Source: Thermoflexaceae bacterium
GTDB taxonomy: Bacteria; Chloroflexota; Dehalococcoidia; Tepidiformales; Tepidiformaceae
Assembly (NCBI GenBank): GCA_015075555.1
Contig: JABTUD010000002.1
Span: forward strand, 1,178,001 to 1,242,000
DNA: 64,000 bases
Direction of reading: 5' to 3'
Below, in pieces: positions 50,487-59,665 of the stretch. Numbering within the stretch: position 1 is the first letter of the stretch; every line of letters starts with the position of its first letter. The notes beneath the pieces were generated by a model, which made no database searches, had not been told where the DNA came from, and worked only from the letters and a program-made list of their open reading frames with translations. A program made the position numbers and the translations under genes.

Positions 50487-51413
50487 ATGGCCAGCACCAT
50501 CCAGGCCTCCGCCCTCGAGTTCGGCCCTCGTGTCGTCAAGGAGCGCCCGCTGGCGTTGCGGCCGGTGTTCTGGCTGCTCCGCTTTGCGCGGCAGAAGCCG
50601 CTGGGCTTCGTGGGCATGTTGATGGTGGCCGGCCTGGTCCTGGTCGCCATCTTCGCCGACCAGGTTGCCACGCACCCCGTGAACAAGCTCGACCTGAAGC
50701 ACCGGCTGGAAGGCCCGAGTGCCCGGCACTGGCTGGGGTCGGACGCGACCGGCAAGGACACCTTCTCGCGCCTTGTCTACGGGGCCAGGATCTCGATGAT
50801 GGTGGGCTTCGGGGCGGTTGCGATCAGCGCCGCCGGCGCGGCCACGCTGGGGATGGTCAGCGGCTTCTTCGGTGGCTGGTTCGACAAGATCCTGCAGCGC
50901 TTTGTCGATGCGTGGCAGGCGATGCCCGGGTTGATCATTCTCATCACCATCCTCGGCATCGTGCGGCGAATGCCGAATGTGAACCTTGTGCTGGCGATGG
51001 TGATCGCGATCGGTGTGCTCACCATCGCGGGGAGCTCACGCGTCATCAGGTCGCAGGTGCTGCTGGTGAAACAGGCGCCGTTCGTGGAGGCGGCGCATTC
51101 GATGGGGGCGGGAAGCGGCCGGATCATGCTGTACTGCATCCTGCCGAACGTGTTTCCGCTCATCCTGGTGAACGCGACAGTGGCGCTGGGCGGGGTGATC
51201 CTGGCCGAGGCGAGCCTGAGCTTCCTCGGCTTCGGACCGGCGGGCGAGCCTTCGTGGGGGCAGATGCTCTCGGTGGATGGCCGCGAATACATGCGCAAGC
51301 AGCCGGGGCTGGCGCTTTTCCCGGGCATCTGCATCGGCATCGCCGTCTTCGGCTTCAACATCTTCGGCGATGCGCTGCGCGACGTGCTCGACCCTCGCCT
51401 GCGCCGCCGGTAA
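50487..51413 (+). CDS. Peptide ABC transporter permease (DppC-like)
   Basis: A 308-residue permease with the DppC N-terminal extension (ARQKPLGFVGMLMVAGLVLV TM helix; H-W-L-G-S-D-A-T-G-K-D-T-F-S-R-L-V-Y-G-A-R) and EAA-like V-E-A-A-H-S-M-G-A-G. It starts 1 bp after the DppB stop. No ATPase gene follows; the DppD-like ATPase at 12.4-13.4 kb is a candidate partner. Confidence 0.92.
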   Translation: MASTIQASALEFGPRVVKERPLALRPVFWLLRFARQKPLGFVGMLMVAGLVLVAIFADQVATHPVNKLDLKHRLEGPSARHWLGSDATGKDTFSRLVYGARISMMVGFGAVAISAAGAATLGMVSGFFGGWFDKILQRFVDAWQAMPGLIILITILGIVRRMPNVNLVLAMVIAIGVLTIAGSSRVIRSQVLLVKQAPFVEAAHSMGAGSGRIMLYCILPNVFPLILVNATVALGGVILAEASLSFLGFGPAGEPSWGQMLSVDGREYMRKQPGLALFPGICIGIAVFGFNIFGDALRDVLDPRLRRR

Positions 51414-51431
51414 CGGGGCGGCCCGCTTCGG

Positions 51432-52244
51432 CTAGACTCCCAGGGAGCGGGCAATGACTTCGAGCGCTTCGCGGGCCTCGTGGGTGGAGCCGACCATAAC
51501 GTCGGCGAGGGCCACGATCTCGGGGGGCGTTTCGTCGCCGCCCGAGACTCCAAGGAGCATGACCGTGACGCCTTCGGCTTCGAGCGCGCGGGCGGCCCGG
51601 AACATGGCTGCGTCGGTGGCATCGTCGCCCATGGCCAGGACGGATTTCGCGCGGTAGTGCCGGGCGACGGCGGTGAGGGCGGGGCCCTTGCCGCTTTCGG
51701 TGTTGGGGAGCACTTCGAGCACCATGCGCCCTTCGCGCAGGCGGAGCCCCTCGGGCAGGTGGGCCAGGGCAGCGCGGATGCCGCCCTCAAGCTCCGGCGC
51801 CGTGCGGAAGTGGAAGGCGGTGGAGATGGCCTTGCGCTCGATATGCAGGAACGAGCTGGGCACGGCGGAAAGGACATCCTGCTCAACCTGTTCGAGGGCC
51901 GCTGCCAGGCTCATACGCTCCACCGGGGGCAGCAACGAGTGCTCGAACGACGGCTCCAGCCCGTGGCTGCCGACCACGGTCACCCCCTGGCAGGGCACGA
52001 GGCGGCGCGCGGTGTTGAGGTCGCGACCGGTGATGACGGCCACCTTCGCGGCGCCCACCAGGCGGTCGAGCACGGCCAGGGTGGCATCGGGCACGCGCGC
52101 GTCGGCGGCCTGTTCGACGATGGGCGCGAGGGTGCCATCGAGGTCCGTGACGATGAGGAGCGGCCCGCGGGCGCTGGCCAGGGCGCGAAGCCGCTCGGTG
52201 GTTTCAATATCGAGCACGTCGCCAGTATAGGCCGGCGACGGCAA
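51432..52244 (-). CDS. otsB: Trehalose-6-phosphate phosphatase
   Basis: A 270-residue HAD phosphatase of the OtsB type: motif I L-I-V-T-D-L-D-G-T-L-A-P-I (nucleophile and acid Asp), A-V-I-T-G-R-D-L, V-V-G-S-H-G-L-E, and motif IV M-G-D-D-A-T-D-A-A-M-F. It removes phosphate from trehalose-6-phosphate. The synthase OtsA is not adjacent. Trehalose is an osmotic and heat protectant. Confidence 0.9.
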   Translation of the reverse strand: MPSPAYTGDVLDIETTERLRALASARGPLLIVTDLDGTLAPIVEQAADARVPDATLAVLDRLVGAAKVAVITGRDLNTARRLVPCQGVTVVGSHGLEPSFEHSLLPPVERMSLAAALEQVEQDVLSAVPSSFLHIERKAISTAFHFRTAPELEGGIRAALAHLPEGLRLREGRMVLEVLPNTESGKGPALTAVARHYRAKSVLAMGDDATDAAMFRAARALEAEGVTVMLLGVSGGDETPPEIVALADVMVGSTHEAREALEVIARSLGV

Positions 52245-52286
52245 GAGGCCGACCCGCGGGCGCTGCCGTTACCCTATACTTCGCCC

Positions 52287-52526
52287 ATGACGGTCTTTTC
52301 CGAACGGCCGCGCGACATGCGCTCCCAGGCGGGCGACACCTTCGACTTCGATGGGGCCCAGCGCCAGGCGGCGCAGTTCCCGGGCGTGCGGAAGCCCACC
52401 ACCGGGCGCGGACGGAAGCTGGCGAAACCCGGACCGGGCGAGACGGCGGCGATCGTGATGGCAGCGTTCGCGGCCTACTGGGTGGCCCCGGCAATGATGG
52501 CCGGGCGCGGCAAACGGCGGAAGTGA
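52287..52526 (+). CDS. Small hypothetical protein with C-terminal hydrophobic segment
   Basis: 79 residues from ATG 52287: polar N-terminus (MTVFSERPRDMRSQAGDTFD), then P-G-E-T-A-A-I-V-M-A-A-F-A-A-Y-W-V-A-P-A-M and a basic end. The stop overlaps the next gene's GTG by 4 nt. Unknown. Confidence 0.5.
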   Translation: MTVFSERPRDMRSQAGDTFDFDGAQRQAAQFPGVRKPTTGRGRKLAKPGPGETAAIVMAAFAAYWVAPAMMAGRGKRRK

Positions 52527-53608
52527 CGGGTTCCCGGCTGCGGGTGGGCATTGCGGGCACAAAGTACATGGCCAGCGTGCACCTGCGGGCGCTGCGCCAG
52601 GCGGGGGCCGAAGTGGTGGCGGTGGCCTCGCCAAACACGGCAGGGGAGTTCGCGGCCAGGCACGGGATTGCCGCTCACTACAAGGACTACCGCGCGATGA
52701 TCGAGGGCACGCCCCTCGACGCGGTGGTCATCGCGACACCCAACGACCTGCACTACGACGTCTGCCTCGCCGCTGCCGATGCGGGCAAGCACGTGATGTG
52801 CGACAAGCCGCTCGCGCTCTCCCTGGATGAGGCGGACGCCATGATCGCCGCCTGCGAGCGCGCGGGCGTGGTGCTGATGTACGCCGAGAACATGCTCTTC
52901 GCCCCGATGGTGGAACGAGCATGTGAGCTCGCGCGGCGCGATGAGGCGGGCGGACCGTATCTGGTGAAGCACACCCAGGGGCACGGCGGGCCCTATTCCG
53001 GGTGGTTCTGGGACATCGACCGGGCGGGCGGCGGCGCCCTCATGGACATGGGGCCGCACAGCATCCACACGGTCTGTCACGCCATGGGGGCGTGGCCCGA
53101 GGCGGTGACGGCCACCCTCGGCCGCTACCTCCACGGCGAGAAGACCCCGGGGGAGGACCACGCCAACGTCCAGCTGCACTTTGGCGGCGGACGGCTGGGA
53201 GTCGCCGAGGCCTCGTGGGCGATGCCCGGGGGCGCGGCCCTCCTCGATGTGTACGGGCCGGGCGGGCAGGTCACGGTGGACCTGCTGCGGGGGCCGGCCC
53301 TGCAGGTGTTCCGGGCGCCGGGGACGCCCGGCGGAGGGGAGCGCGGCCGCTGGGAGCACTCGCCGGCCGAGTTCGCACGGCAGTGGGGCTACGAGGGCCA
53401 GGCGCAGCACTTCATCGAGGCCGCCGCGGGCCGGGCGCAGCTTCTTTCAAGCGGCGCTGACGGCCGCCGGGTGCTGGAGATCATCTGTGCGGCCTACGAG
53501 TCGGCCCGGCTCGGCCAGCGCGTGCCCCTCCCCTTCGCGAGCGAGCGCGAAAAGGCAATCGATCACTGGCTCGACGCAGCAGACGATGAGTGGGGAGAGT
53601 GGGACTGA
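52523..53608 (+). CDS. Gfo/Idh/MocA family oxidoreductase
   Basis: A 361-residue NAD(P) oxidoreductase: Rossmann V-G-I-A-G-T-K-Y-M-A, V-I-A-T-P-N-D-L-H-Y, E/D-K-P-L-A-L-S (here D-K-P) and a C-terminal alpha/beta domain with G-G-G-A-L-M-D-M-G-P-H-S-I-H. The Lys and His are the usual catalytic residues. Acts on sugars, inositols or related polyols. GTG start within the previous stop. Convergent with the FAD oxidoreductase. Confidence 0.92.
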   Translation: MTGSRLRVGIAGTKYMASVHLRALRQAGAEVVAVASPNTAGEFAARHGIAAHYKDYRAMIEGTPLDAVVIATPNDLHYDVCLAAADAGKHVMCDKPLALSLDEADAMIAACERAGVVLMYAENMLFAPMVERACELARRDEAGGPYLVKHTQGHGGPYSGWFWDIDRAGGGALMDMGPHSIHTVCHAMGAWPEAVTATLGRYLHGEKTPGEDHANVQLHFGGGRLGVAEASWAMPGGAALLDVYGPGGQVTVDLLRGPALQVFRAPGTPGGGERGRWEHSPAEFARQWGYEGQAQHFIEAAAGRAQLLSSGADGRRVLEIICAAYESARLGQRVPLPFASEREKAIDHWLDAADDEWGEWD

Positions 53609-53618
53609 GTGGTTCCGC

Positions 53619-54884
53619 TCAGCCCAGGATGGCGCCATCGGCCACGAGCCGTGCCTGCAGCGGCGCCGCTCCGAGAAGGCCGGCATCCTCGTTGCGCTGC
53701 AGAGCGAGAGCGGCGGCGGTTCCCGCAGCCTGGCCGGTGGCGAAGCAGGCCGGGATCTCCTTCGTGGAGTGGTGCGCCCGGTGATCAACGGAAATGCAGC
53801 GCCCCGCCGTGAGCAGATTGCCCGCGCCCGGGGGCAGGAGCGAGCGGTAGGGAATGCTGTAGATGGCGCCGTACTTGGTCCAGTTGCCCGTGACCGCTAC
53901 GGTGTCGTCGAAGGGCCGGTCCATGTCCTCGCGGGTGAGTACGTATCGCCCTCGCAGGCGGCGTGACTCGGTGATACCCAGGGTGGTGGCGAAGCCGGAG
54001 ATGTAGGCCCGCTCAAAGCCGGGCGCGTTGCCGCGCATGCGGTCGAGCTCGGCGCGCACCAGCCGGCGGCATTCGATCTCGGCGTAGGTCAGGTCATCGG
54101 GATTGGTGGCGTCGATGTCGCGGTCAATGCGCTGCGCCGAACCCCAGGGGTGCAGGTAGCCGCTTTCGTTCACGGTGCGGTAGTAGAAGGGGCGCTGTTG
54201 GGAGCTCTCGGCGGCCGCTTCATCCACGTTGGCGGTACGGAACCAGAGCCACGGGTAGACGCGCTCGCTTTCGAATGGCTCGCCCGCGAGCGCGCAGATG
54301 TCGGCATCGCCTGTGGCGTCGATGACGGCGCTGCAGGCGATCGCTTCCCGCCCGGCCTTGGACTCGAATACGACGTGCGTCAGGCGCATCCCATCGCGCA
54401 CGACGCCCACGGCCCAGCGGTGGAAGCGCAGGTCGACCCCGGCTTCGAGCACCATGCGGTCGGACTCGACCTTGAACTCCTCGGGGTCGTAGGCCACGGA
54501 ATAGCGGACCACGTGGGGGCCACTGCCCCATACCAGACCCATGCGGCGGTACTTCTCGACGAGCGCCTCGTCGGGGCTGCCCCACTCCTGAGGCGGCGGA
54601 TAGAGGCAGGCGCTGCGGGCCGCGAGCCGATCGACCATCTCCTGGCAGAGCCCGGCGATGACCTGGCGTCCACGCCCGTCGTCGAGGGTCAGCAGGAGGA
54701 TGATCAGGCCGTTGGAGGCAAGCCCGCCCAGGGTGCCGTACCGCTCGACGAGCATGGTACGCGCCCCTCCGCGGGCAGCCGCGACGGAAGCGGCAATCCC
54801 GGCCGCGCCACCGCCGACGACGAGCACGTCAGTCTCAGCGACAACCGGCGTGCGACGCTCGGGCTCGCGGATGTAGTTCGTCAT
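53619..54884 (-). CDS. FAD-dependent oxidoreductase (FAD_oxidored type)
   Basis: A 421-residue flavoprotein from ATG 54882-54884. FAD-binding D-V-L-V-V-G-G-G-A-A-G-I-A-A-S-V-A-A-A-R-G-G with E-R-Y-G-T-L-G-G-L-A-S, A-V-I-D-A-T-G-D-A-D-I-C and C-terminal L-L-T-A-G-R-C-I-S-V-D-H-R-A. This group is often found near sugar or polyol catabolic genes in Chloroflexota and Planctomycetes, which fits the Gfo/Idh/MocA neighbour. Substrate unknown. Confidence 0.88.
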   Translation of the reverse strand: MTNYIREPERRTPVVAETDVLVVGGGAAGIAASVAAARGGARTMLVERYGTLGGLASNGLIILLLTLDDGRGRQVIAGLCQEMVDRLAARSACLYPPPQEWGSPDEALVEKYRRMGLVWGSGPHVVRYSVAYDPEEFKVESDRMVLEAGVDLRFHRWAVGVVRDGMRLTHVVFESKAGREAIACSAVIDATGDADICALAGEPFESERVYPWLWFRTANVDEAAAESSQQRPFYYRTVNESGYLHPWGSAQRIDRDIDATNPDDLTYAEIECRRLVRAELDRMRGNAPGFERAYISGFATTLGITESRRLRGRYVLTREDMDRPFDDTVAVTGNWTKYGAIYSIPYRSLLPPGAGNLLTAGRCISVDHRAHHSTKEIPACFATGQAAGTAAALALQRNEDAGLLGAAPLQARLVADGAILG

Positions 54885-54936
54885 GCGCGGATGATACGCA
54901 CCCGCGCGGCCCGGCGTCGCGCCCGGGGCCCGGGTG

Positions 54937-55464
54937 TTACTGGACCCCGAGCAACTCCACTTCGAAGACCAGGTCCGCGTTCGGGGGGATGACGCCGCCC
55001 GCGCCCCTGCTGCCGTAGCCAAGCGCCGCGGGGATGTAGAGGAGGCGCTTTCCGCCAACCTTCATGGTGGCGACGCCTTCGTCCCAGCCGGCGATCACGC
55101 CGCCAACGCCGATCACGAAGCTGAAGGGCTGGCCGCGGTCGAGGGAGCTGTCGAACTTCGTGCCGTCGACGAGCCTGCCGGTGTAGTGGACGGACACGCG
55201 CTGGCCCTTCTGGGGGGAAGCGCCGGTGCCAACAACCTTGTCTTCGTACTTGAGGCCGCTGGCGGTGGTTGTCGGGTTAGTCAACTTGATGGGCTCCTTC
55301 GGGGCGGCAGAGGGCGAGGCCTTGACCGCGGTGGTGGGCGAACTGCCGCCTGTGGCGGGGGTGGAAGTGGGCGGGGGCGGCTCCGGGCCATCGCCGCAGG
55401 CTGCAACGAGGGCAGCCACGAGCGCGAGACCCGCAGCGGGCAAGAGGATGCGAATGGCTCTCAT
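54937..55464 (-). CDS. FKBP-type peptidyl-prolyl isomerase, lipoprotein
   Basis: 175 residues: signal peptide with lipobox A-L-V-A-A-C, Pro/Thr/Ser linker, then an FKBP domain ([66 protein letters not shown]). All catalytic pocket residues are seen. It helps fold exported proteins outside the membrane. Confidence 0.95.
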   Translation of the reverse strand: MRAIRILLPAAGLALVAALVAACGDGPEPPPPTSTPATGGSSPTTAVKASPSAAPKEPIKLTNPTTTASGLKYEDKVVGTGASPQKGQRVSVHYTGRLVDGTKFDSSLDRGQPFSFVIGVGGVIAGWDEGVATMKVGGKRLLYIPAALGYGSRGAGGVIPPNADLVFEVELLGVQ

Positions 55465-55519
55465 GCAGCCAGCGTAGCGAGGCGCCCCGCTTGCGTCACA
55501 TGCGCCGGGTGCGGCGTCC

Positions 55520-55924
55520 TTACGGAACCTTCAACTCCTGGCCGATCGAGAGGTCGTCGGGGCTGGCAAGGTTGTTGGCGGCGACGATCGCTTCGACCGT
55601 GACCCCCCAGGCAACGGCGAGGTCCCACAGGGTGTCGCCCGCTTTCACAACGTAGGTGCTCCCGGAGGTGACCGTCCCGCCCGCGGCGGGGCTCGGGCTG
55701 GCGCTTGCGCTGCCGGCTGGCGAGGGCGAACCGGCGACCGTCGAAGTGCCGCCCGGGGAAGGGGTGGATGCCGTCGACGTGGCCGGGGTGCGAGTGGCGG
55801 GTGTGGGCGCCTCGGCGTCATCGTCGCCACCGCAGCCAACCGTGAGAAAGGCCGCGAGGGCGGCGGCAAGGACGAGCAGAGGGGCCGAAGAGGTCCGGTG
55901 GCGGATTGCTGGCAGGGTCGGCAT
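55520..55924 (-). CDS. LysM-domain lipoprotein
   Basis: 134 residues from ATG 55922-55924: leader with lipobox L-T-V-G-C, a long Thr/Ser/Pro/Ala linker, and one C-terminal LysM ([28 protein letters not shown]). LysM binds peptidoglycan-like N-acetyl sugars. The start overlaps the stop of an upstream small frame. Chloroflexota often have little peptidoglycan, so the ligand may be another glycan. Confidence 0.88.
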   Translation of the reverse strand: MPTLPAIRHRTSSAPLLVLAAALAAFLTVGCGGDDDAEAPTPATRTPATSTASTPSPGGTSTVAGSPSPAGSASASPSPAAGGTVTSGSTYVVKAGDTLWDLAVAWGVTVEAIVAANNLASPDDLSIGQELKVP

Positions 55925-56193
55925 CAGGGCTTGCGCTCCCCGTCGCCTGGGAGACGAAGCTCCGCCACCCACGCTCCATCGCGGCGCACGACGCGGTACC
56001 GGGGAGTGGCGCCGCGGGAGGAGTCCCCATCGGTTTCCACCGGGCCGGCGGGGGGAAGGGCCGGCCCGGGCGCTCGCCGCTGGCGCGGTCCTCGGCGCGA
56101 TGTTGTTCGGGCCCGGCTCAATCGCATCGCAAAGCCTCCTTTCGATGCGCCCGCAAGCGGCGGCCAGAAGGACTGGAGGCAATACCAGGACAC
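55924..56193 (-). CDS. Possible small protein coupled to the LysM gene
   Basis: Up to 89 codons, with an inner ATG at about 56127. The C-terminal R-Y-R-V-V-R-R-D-G-A-W-V-A-E-L looks like a real beta hairpin, while the N-terminal half is Arg/Pro-rich and doubtful. The stop TGA overlaps the LysM ATG, which is the main support. No family recognised. Confidence 0.35.
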   Translation of the reverse strand: MSWYCLQSFWPPLAGASKGGFAMRLSRARTTSRRGPRQRRAPGPALPPAGPVETDGDSSRGATPRYRVVRRDGAWVAELRLPGDGERKP

Positions 56194-56370
56194 GCCTCCG
56201 AACGCCTGCGAGGTTAGCTGACGGGTTCGGCGTCGGATTCGCCTACGCGCGAGCGCGATTCACCCCGGGCTGTGGGTCCCCCGCTCCCCGGGACAGCAAT
56301 CCCGGGGATTCGGCACGCACATACTACCATCGCCAGTCAACCTCTGGCGGAAGGGGTGGGGTGCCAGTAG

Positions 56371-56400
56371 TTGACTTTCATCGCTGCATGACGATAGAGT
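56371..56400 (+). promoter_or_regulatory. Promoter of the ArsR-MMPL operon, probably leaderless
   Basis: TTGACT (56371-56376), 18 nt, TAGAGT (56395-56400). A start of transcription about 7 nt later falls at the regulator's ATG (56408), and no ribosome site precedes that ATG, so the mRNA is likely leaderless. Confidence 0.5.
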
Positions 56401-56407
56401 GCTGAAT

Positions 56408-56740
56408 ATGTCAGAGGCAATCCCCGAACACATGCTCGAACACGTCGCCGAGCGCTTCCGCGTGCTGGGCGACGCCACGCGCCTGGCGATCCTGCGGAGC
56501 CTGATGCGCGAGGGCGAGCGGAACGTGGGCGACCTGGTAGCCGCCCTCGGCATGAGCCAGGCGAACGTCAGCAAGCACCTGCGGGTGCTCCTGGACGCAC
56601 GCATCGTTTCGCGCCGCCAATCGGGGACAGCGGCCTACTACGCCGTCATCGACCCCACCGTTGTCCGCATGTGCGACATCGTCTGCGACCGCCTGGCGGA
56701 GCAGGCCCACCGCGAGCTGGAGCTGACTACGCGCAATTAG
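56408..56740 (+). CDS. ArsR-family transcriptional regulator
   Basis: About 110 residues from ATG 56408: a winged HTH of the ArsR type (FRVLGDATRLAILRSLMREG, L-G-M-S-Q-A-N-V-S-K-H-L-R-V-L). Cysteines C (M-C-D-I-V-C-D) near the C-terminus may sense metal or redox state. It heads an operon with an MMPL exporter and a DUF2892 protein 45 bp and 82 bp apart, and probably represses it. Confidence 0.9.
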   Translation: MSEAIPEHMLEHVAERFRVLGDATRLAILRSLMREGERNVGDLVAALGMSQANVSKHLRVLLDARIVSRRQSGTAAYYAVIDPTVVRMCDIVCDRLAEQAHRELELTTRN

Positions 56741-56785
56741 CCACCGGACGCCACACCCAACGCCAACCAGACCTGGAGTAACACC

Positions 56786-58870
56786 TTGAGCAACGCACCC
56801 CTTGCCCGCCTCGGACGCTGGTCGCACAGCCACCGCTGGACGGTGGTCATCACGTGGGCGGTCTTTGCCCTGGCGCTGGGCTACTTTGCCCCGAAGCTCG
56901 ACCACGCCCTCTCGGGCGCCATGTGGGAAGTGAAGGGAAGCGACTCACTCGCCGCCCGCAAGGTTATCGAGGAGGAGTTCGGCGGCTTCTCCTCCCAGAG
57001 CGCTGCGGTCGTGCTCCACAGCGACTCGCTGCGGGCCAGCGACTCCGCCTACAAGGAGCGGATCGAAGCCGTCACCGCGGTCTTCGCCTCCGAGGAGGCG
57101 CTTGGCCAGGTGGCGCCGCCGATGGTGAGCACCGACCGCCGGACCGTGGCCCTTCAGGCGGCGACGCTGGTGAACCCGACGGAATCGGTGCGGGCGGCCG
57201 AACGCATCTCCGATGACATCGAGAAGCTCTCCGGAGACGGGATAGCGGTGGCGCTCACCGGCGCGCCCGCGTTCTGGGCCGACTTCAACGCCGTGAACCG
57301 CGAGGCAATGGTGAAATCGGAGCTGTTCTCGTGGCCGATCACGGCGGCCGTGCTTGTCCTTGCCTTCGGCTCGCTGGCGGCGGCGGGACTGCCGCTGCTG
57401 CTGACGGGCGTGGGGCTTGTCTCGGCGATGGGCGTGCTCTACGGGATCACCCGGTTCACGGACCTTTCGATCTGGACGCTCAACTTCGCGATGATGTTCG
57501 CGCTGGCGCTGGGCATCGACTACGCGCTGTTCATCGTGAGCCGGTTCCGGGGGGCGCTGCACGCCACCCCGGGCGACGTGAACGGCGCGGTGGGCACGAC
57601 GATGGACACGGCCGGCAAGGCCGTGCTGTTCAGCGGGATCACCGTGCTCATCAGCCTTTCGGCGGTGCTGCTGGTGCCGGTGCCGGCGTTCCAATCGATG
57701 GCAGCGGGCATGATGCTGGCGGTCGGATTCGTGCTGCTTGCAGCGATGACGCTGTTGCCTGCCCTGCTGGGCCCGGGCATCAACCGGCTTGCGCTCCCCT
57801 GGCACTCCGCCGGGGAGCACCGGAGCCCACGCTGGGCAGCCTGGGCGCGTGGCATCCAGCGGCGGCCCGTGCTGGCGGGAGCGGCGGTAACGGTGCTCCT
57901 GCTGGCCCTGGCGGCGCCGCTCCTGCGGCTGGAGACCGGGATGCCCGCCATCTCCGTGCTCCCCACGGACAGGCAGGCGCGCGTGGGCTACGACCTGCTG
58001 GCGGAGGCCTTCGGGCCCGGCGGGCCCGGGCCAATCCAGGTGGTGGTTCCGCAGGGGACCGATGCCGGGGCAGTGCAGACCTCGATCGCGCAGGTTCCCG
58101 GGGTTGCCATCGTCCTCCCCGCACAGGAAGGGGCCGGCGGCCGCAGCCTCGTGACGGCCTTCGCCACCACCGACCCGTCATCGCGGGAATCGAACGACCT
58201 CATCGCGACGATCCGCGAGGCGGTGCCAGCGGGCGCGCTCGTGGGCGGACCGGTAGCGGAGAACTACGACCTTGACCAGACCCTGCGCGACCGGGCGCCG
58301 ATTGTGATCGGCGTGGTGCTGGTGCTGGGCTTCGCGCTGCTGCTATTCGCGCTGCAGGCGGTTTTCATTGCCGTGGCGGGGGTCGTGCTGAACTTGCTTT
58401 CGGTTGGGGCGGCCTTCGGTATTGGGGCGCTGGCCTTCCAGCACGGCTGGGCGGCCGGGCCGATGGGATTCGAGAGCCAGGGGTACCTGACCTCGTGGGC
58501 GCCGCTCTTCTTCTTCGCCCTGGTGTTCGCGATCTCGATGGACTACACCGTCTTCCTGCTGGCCTCGGCGCGGGAGCACTTCGAACGGTCGCAGGACGCG
58601 AACGAGGCGGTCGAAGGCTCGCTCGCGCACACGGGGCGCCCGATCGTTGCGGCAGCGGGGGTCATGGTGGCGGTGTTCTTCACGTTCGCCCTTGCAGGGC
58701 CGCTGCCGATGAAGGAGATGGGGCTCATCCTGGGCATGGCGGTGCTGGCCGACGCCTTCCTGGTGCGGCTGGTGCTGGTGCCCGCGGTGCTGACGGTGGC
58801 CGGCAGGCGAGCGTGGTGGCTGCCGCGCTGGGCGGGCAGGTTCCTGCCCGACGTGCGCTTCGCCCACTGA
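56786..58870 (+). CDS. MMPL/RND-family transporter
   Basis: A 694-residue protein with 11-12 TM helices in two halves (about 20-350 and 360-690), each with a large extracytoplasmic loop. The family motif in TM4, M-F-A-L-A-L-G-I-D-Y-A-L-F-I-V-S-R-F-R, and its counterpart V-F-A-I-S-M-D-Y-T-V-F-L-L-A-S-A-R, carry the proton-relay D-Y pairs. It exports lipids, hopanoids or drugs by proton antiport. It is controlled with the ArsR gene upstream. Confidence 0.92.
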   Translation: MSNAPLARLGRWSHSHRWTVVITWAVFALALGYFAPKLDHALSGAMWEVKGSDSLAARKVIEEEFGGFSSQSAAVVLHSDSLRASDSAYKERIEAVTAVFASEEALGQVAPPMVSTDRRTVALQAATLVNPTESVRAAERISDDIEKLSGDGIAVALTGAPAFWADFNAVNREAMVKSELFSWPITAAVLVLAFGSLAAAGLPLLLTGVGLVSAMGVLYGITRFTDLSIWTLNFAMMFALALGIDYALFIVSRFRGALHATPGDVNGAVGTTMDTAGKAVLFSGITVLISLSAVLLVPVPAFQSMAAGMMLAVGFVLLAAMTLLPALLGPGINRLALPWHSAGEHRSPRWAAWARGIQRRPVLAGAAVTVLLLALAAPLLRLETGMPAISVLPTDRQARVGYDLLAEAFGPGGPGPIQVVVPQGTDAGAVQTSIAQVPGVAIVLPAQEGAGGRSLVTAFATTDPSSRESNDLIATIREAVPAGALVGGPVAENYDLDQTLRDRAPIVIGVVLVLGFALLLFALQAVFIAVAGVVLNLLSVGAAFGIGALAFQHGWAAGPMGFESQGYLTSWAPLFFFALVFAISMDYTVFLLASAREHFERSQDANEAVEGSLAHTGRPIVAAAGVMVAVFFTFALAGPLPMKEMGLILGMAVLADAFLVRLVLVPAVLTVAGRRAWWLPRWAGRFLPDVRFAH

Positions 58871-58952
58871 GCTACTGCCCCCGCGACGCCCCGCCGGAGC
58901 CCGCGGCTCGTGCTCTCTTTCCGGCAGACAACAAATCGAAGAGGAGAACCAG

Positions 58953-59213
58953 TTGAAGGAACACACCCCCGCAGTTGAAGGCAAGAGCTTCGAGCGCTTC
59001 ATGGCCGGCCCATACGGGCGCGCCCTCCGCGCGGCGCTCGGGGTCGCAATCATCGCCATCGGCCTGCTCCTCGTAGGGAAGCCCGCTGGCTACATCGTCG
59101 CGGCCGCGGGGATCCTTCCCATCGCTTCGGGCGGGCTCGGGCTCTGCCCGGTCGCGCCTCTCTGGGGCGGGCACTTCATCGGCTCCAGGTACCGTGACGG
59201 CGGGCGCAAGTAG
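58953..59213 (+). CDS. DUF2892 (YgaP-like) small membrane protein
   Basis: 86 residues from a TTG with GAGGAG upstream: two TM helices (ALGVAIIAIGLLLVGKPAGY and VAAAGILPIASGGLGLCPVA). The pattern R-x-x-L-G-x-x-I-I-x-x-G and the final G-L-C-P-V-A/Y-x-P-L match DUF2892, often fused to rhodanese domains. Third gene of the ArsR-MMPL operon; a sulfur or envelope-stress link is possible. Confidence 0.82.
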   Translation: MKEHTPAVEGKSFERFMAGPYGRALRAALGVAIIAIGLLLVGKPAGYIVAAAGILPIASGGLGLCPVAPLWGGHFIGSRYRDGGRK

Positions 59214-59385
59214 GCCCCGGCTACAGGTCCCGCGGGACGTTATCGACGCCGCCGCCGGGGGCCATAGAAACGCCCTTTAGAAACGAAGCAGCCCTGTAAC
59301 GCCGCGTTCATCGTGCGTTTACTCAGTGGTGAGACGCTAAACCTGACCACCCGGTGCAGGGCGCCGGGAGAAAGGAGGCAATCGC

Positions 59386-59559
59386 ATGCTGAGTGACTAC
59401 CTGATCGAAGCGCGCATGGCCGACCTGCGGCAGGAAGCCATGCGGGCTGGTATCGAGCGGGCTATCCGCGAGCTCTACGGTGAGAAGCGGCCCGGGCGGC
59501 CCTACGCGGTCGACCCCGCGCTCTACGCCCGCTACGTGTGGTATGGCTACCACGGCTAG
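59386..59559 (+). CDS. 57-aa small protein with strong ribosome site
   Basis: ATG 59386 follows AAAGGAGGCAATCGC, an ideal Shine-Dalgarno. The protein reads MLSDYLIEARMADLRQEAMR, then A-G-I-E-R-A-I-R-E-L-Y-G and an aromatic end A-R-Y-V-W-Y-G-Y-H-G. One amphipathic helix plus a Tyr/Trp-rich tail. No family recognised. It is followed 18 bp later by a clear terminator, so it is a monocistronic small gene, below usual length cut-offs. Confidence 0.75.
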   Translation: MLSDYLIEARMADLRQEAMRAGIERAIRELYGEKRPGRPYAVDPALYARYVWYGYHG

Positions 59560-59577
59560 TGAGCGGCTGACCAGCAT

Positions 59578-59606
59578 GAGGGGCGCACCAGCGCCCCTCT
59601 TTTCTT
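59578..59606 (+). terminator. Rho-independent terminator
   Basis: GAGGGGCGC-ACCA-GCGCCCCTC forms a perfect 9-bp stem with a 4-nt loop, followed by TTTTCTT. It ends the 57-aa gene's transcript. Confidence 0.95.
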
Positions 59607-59665
59607 GCCAGCACACCTGAGCCTTGCCGCCAGGCCGGCGACGGCCGCCCGGGTCCGGTCCGGTG

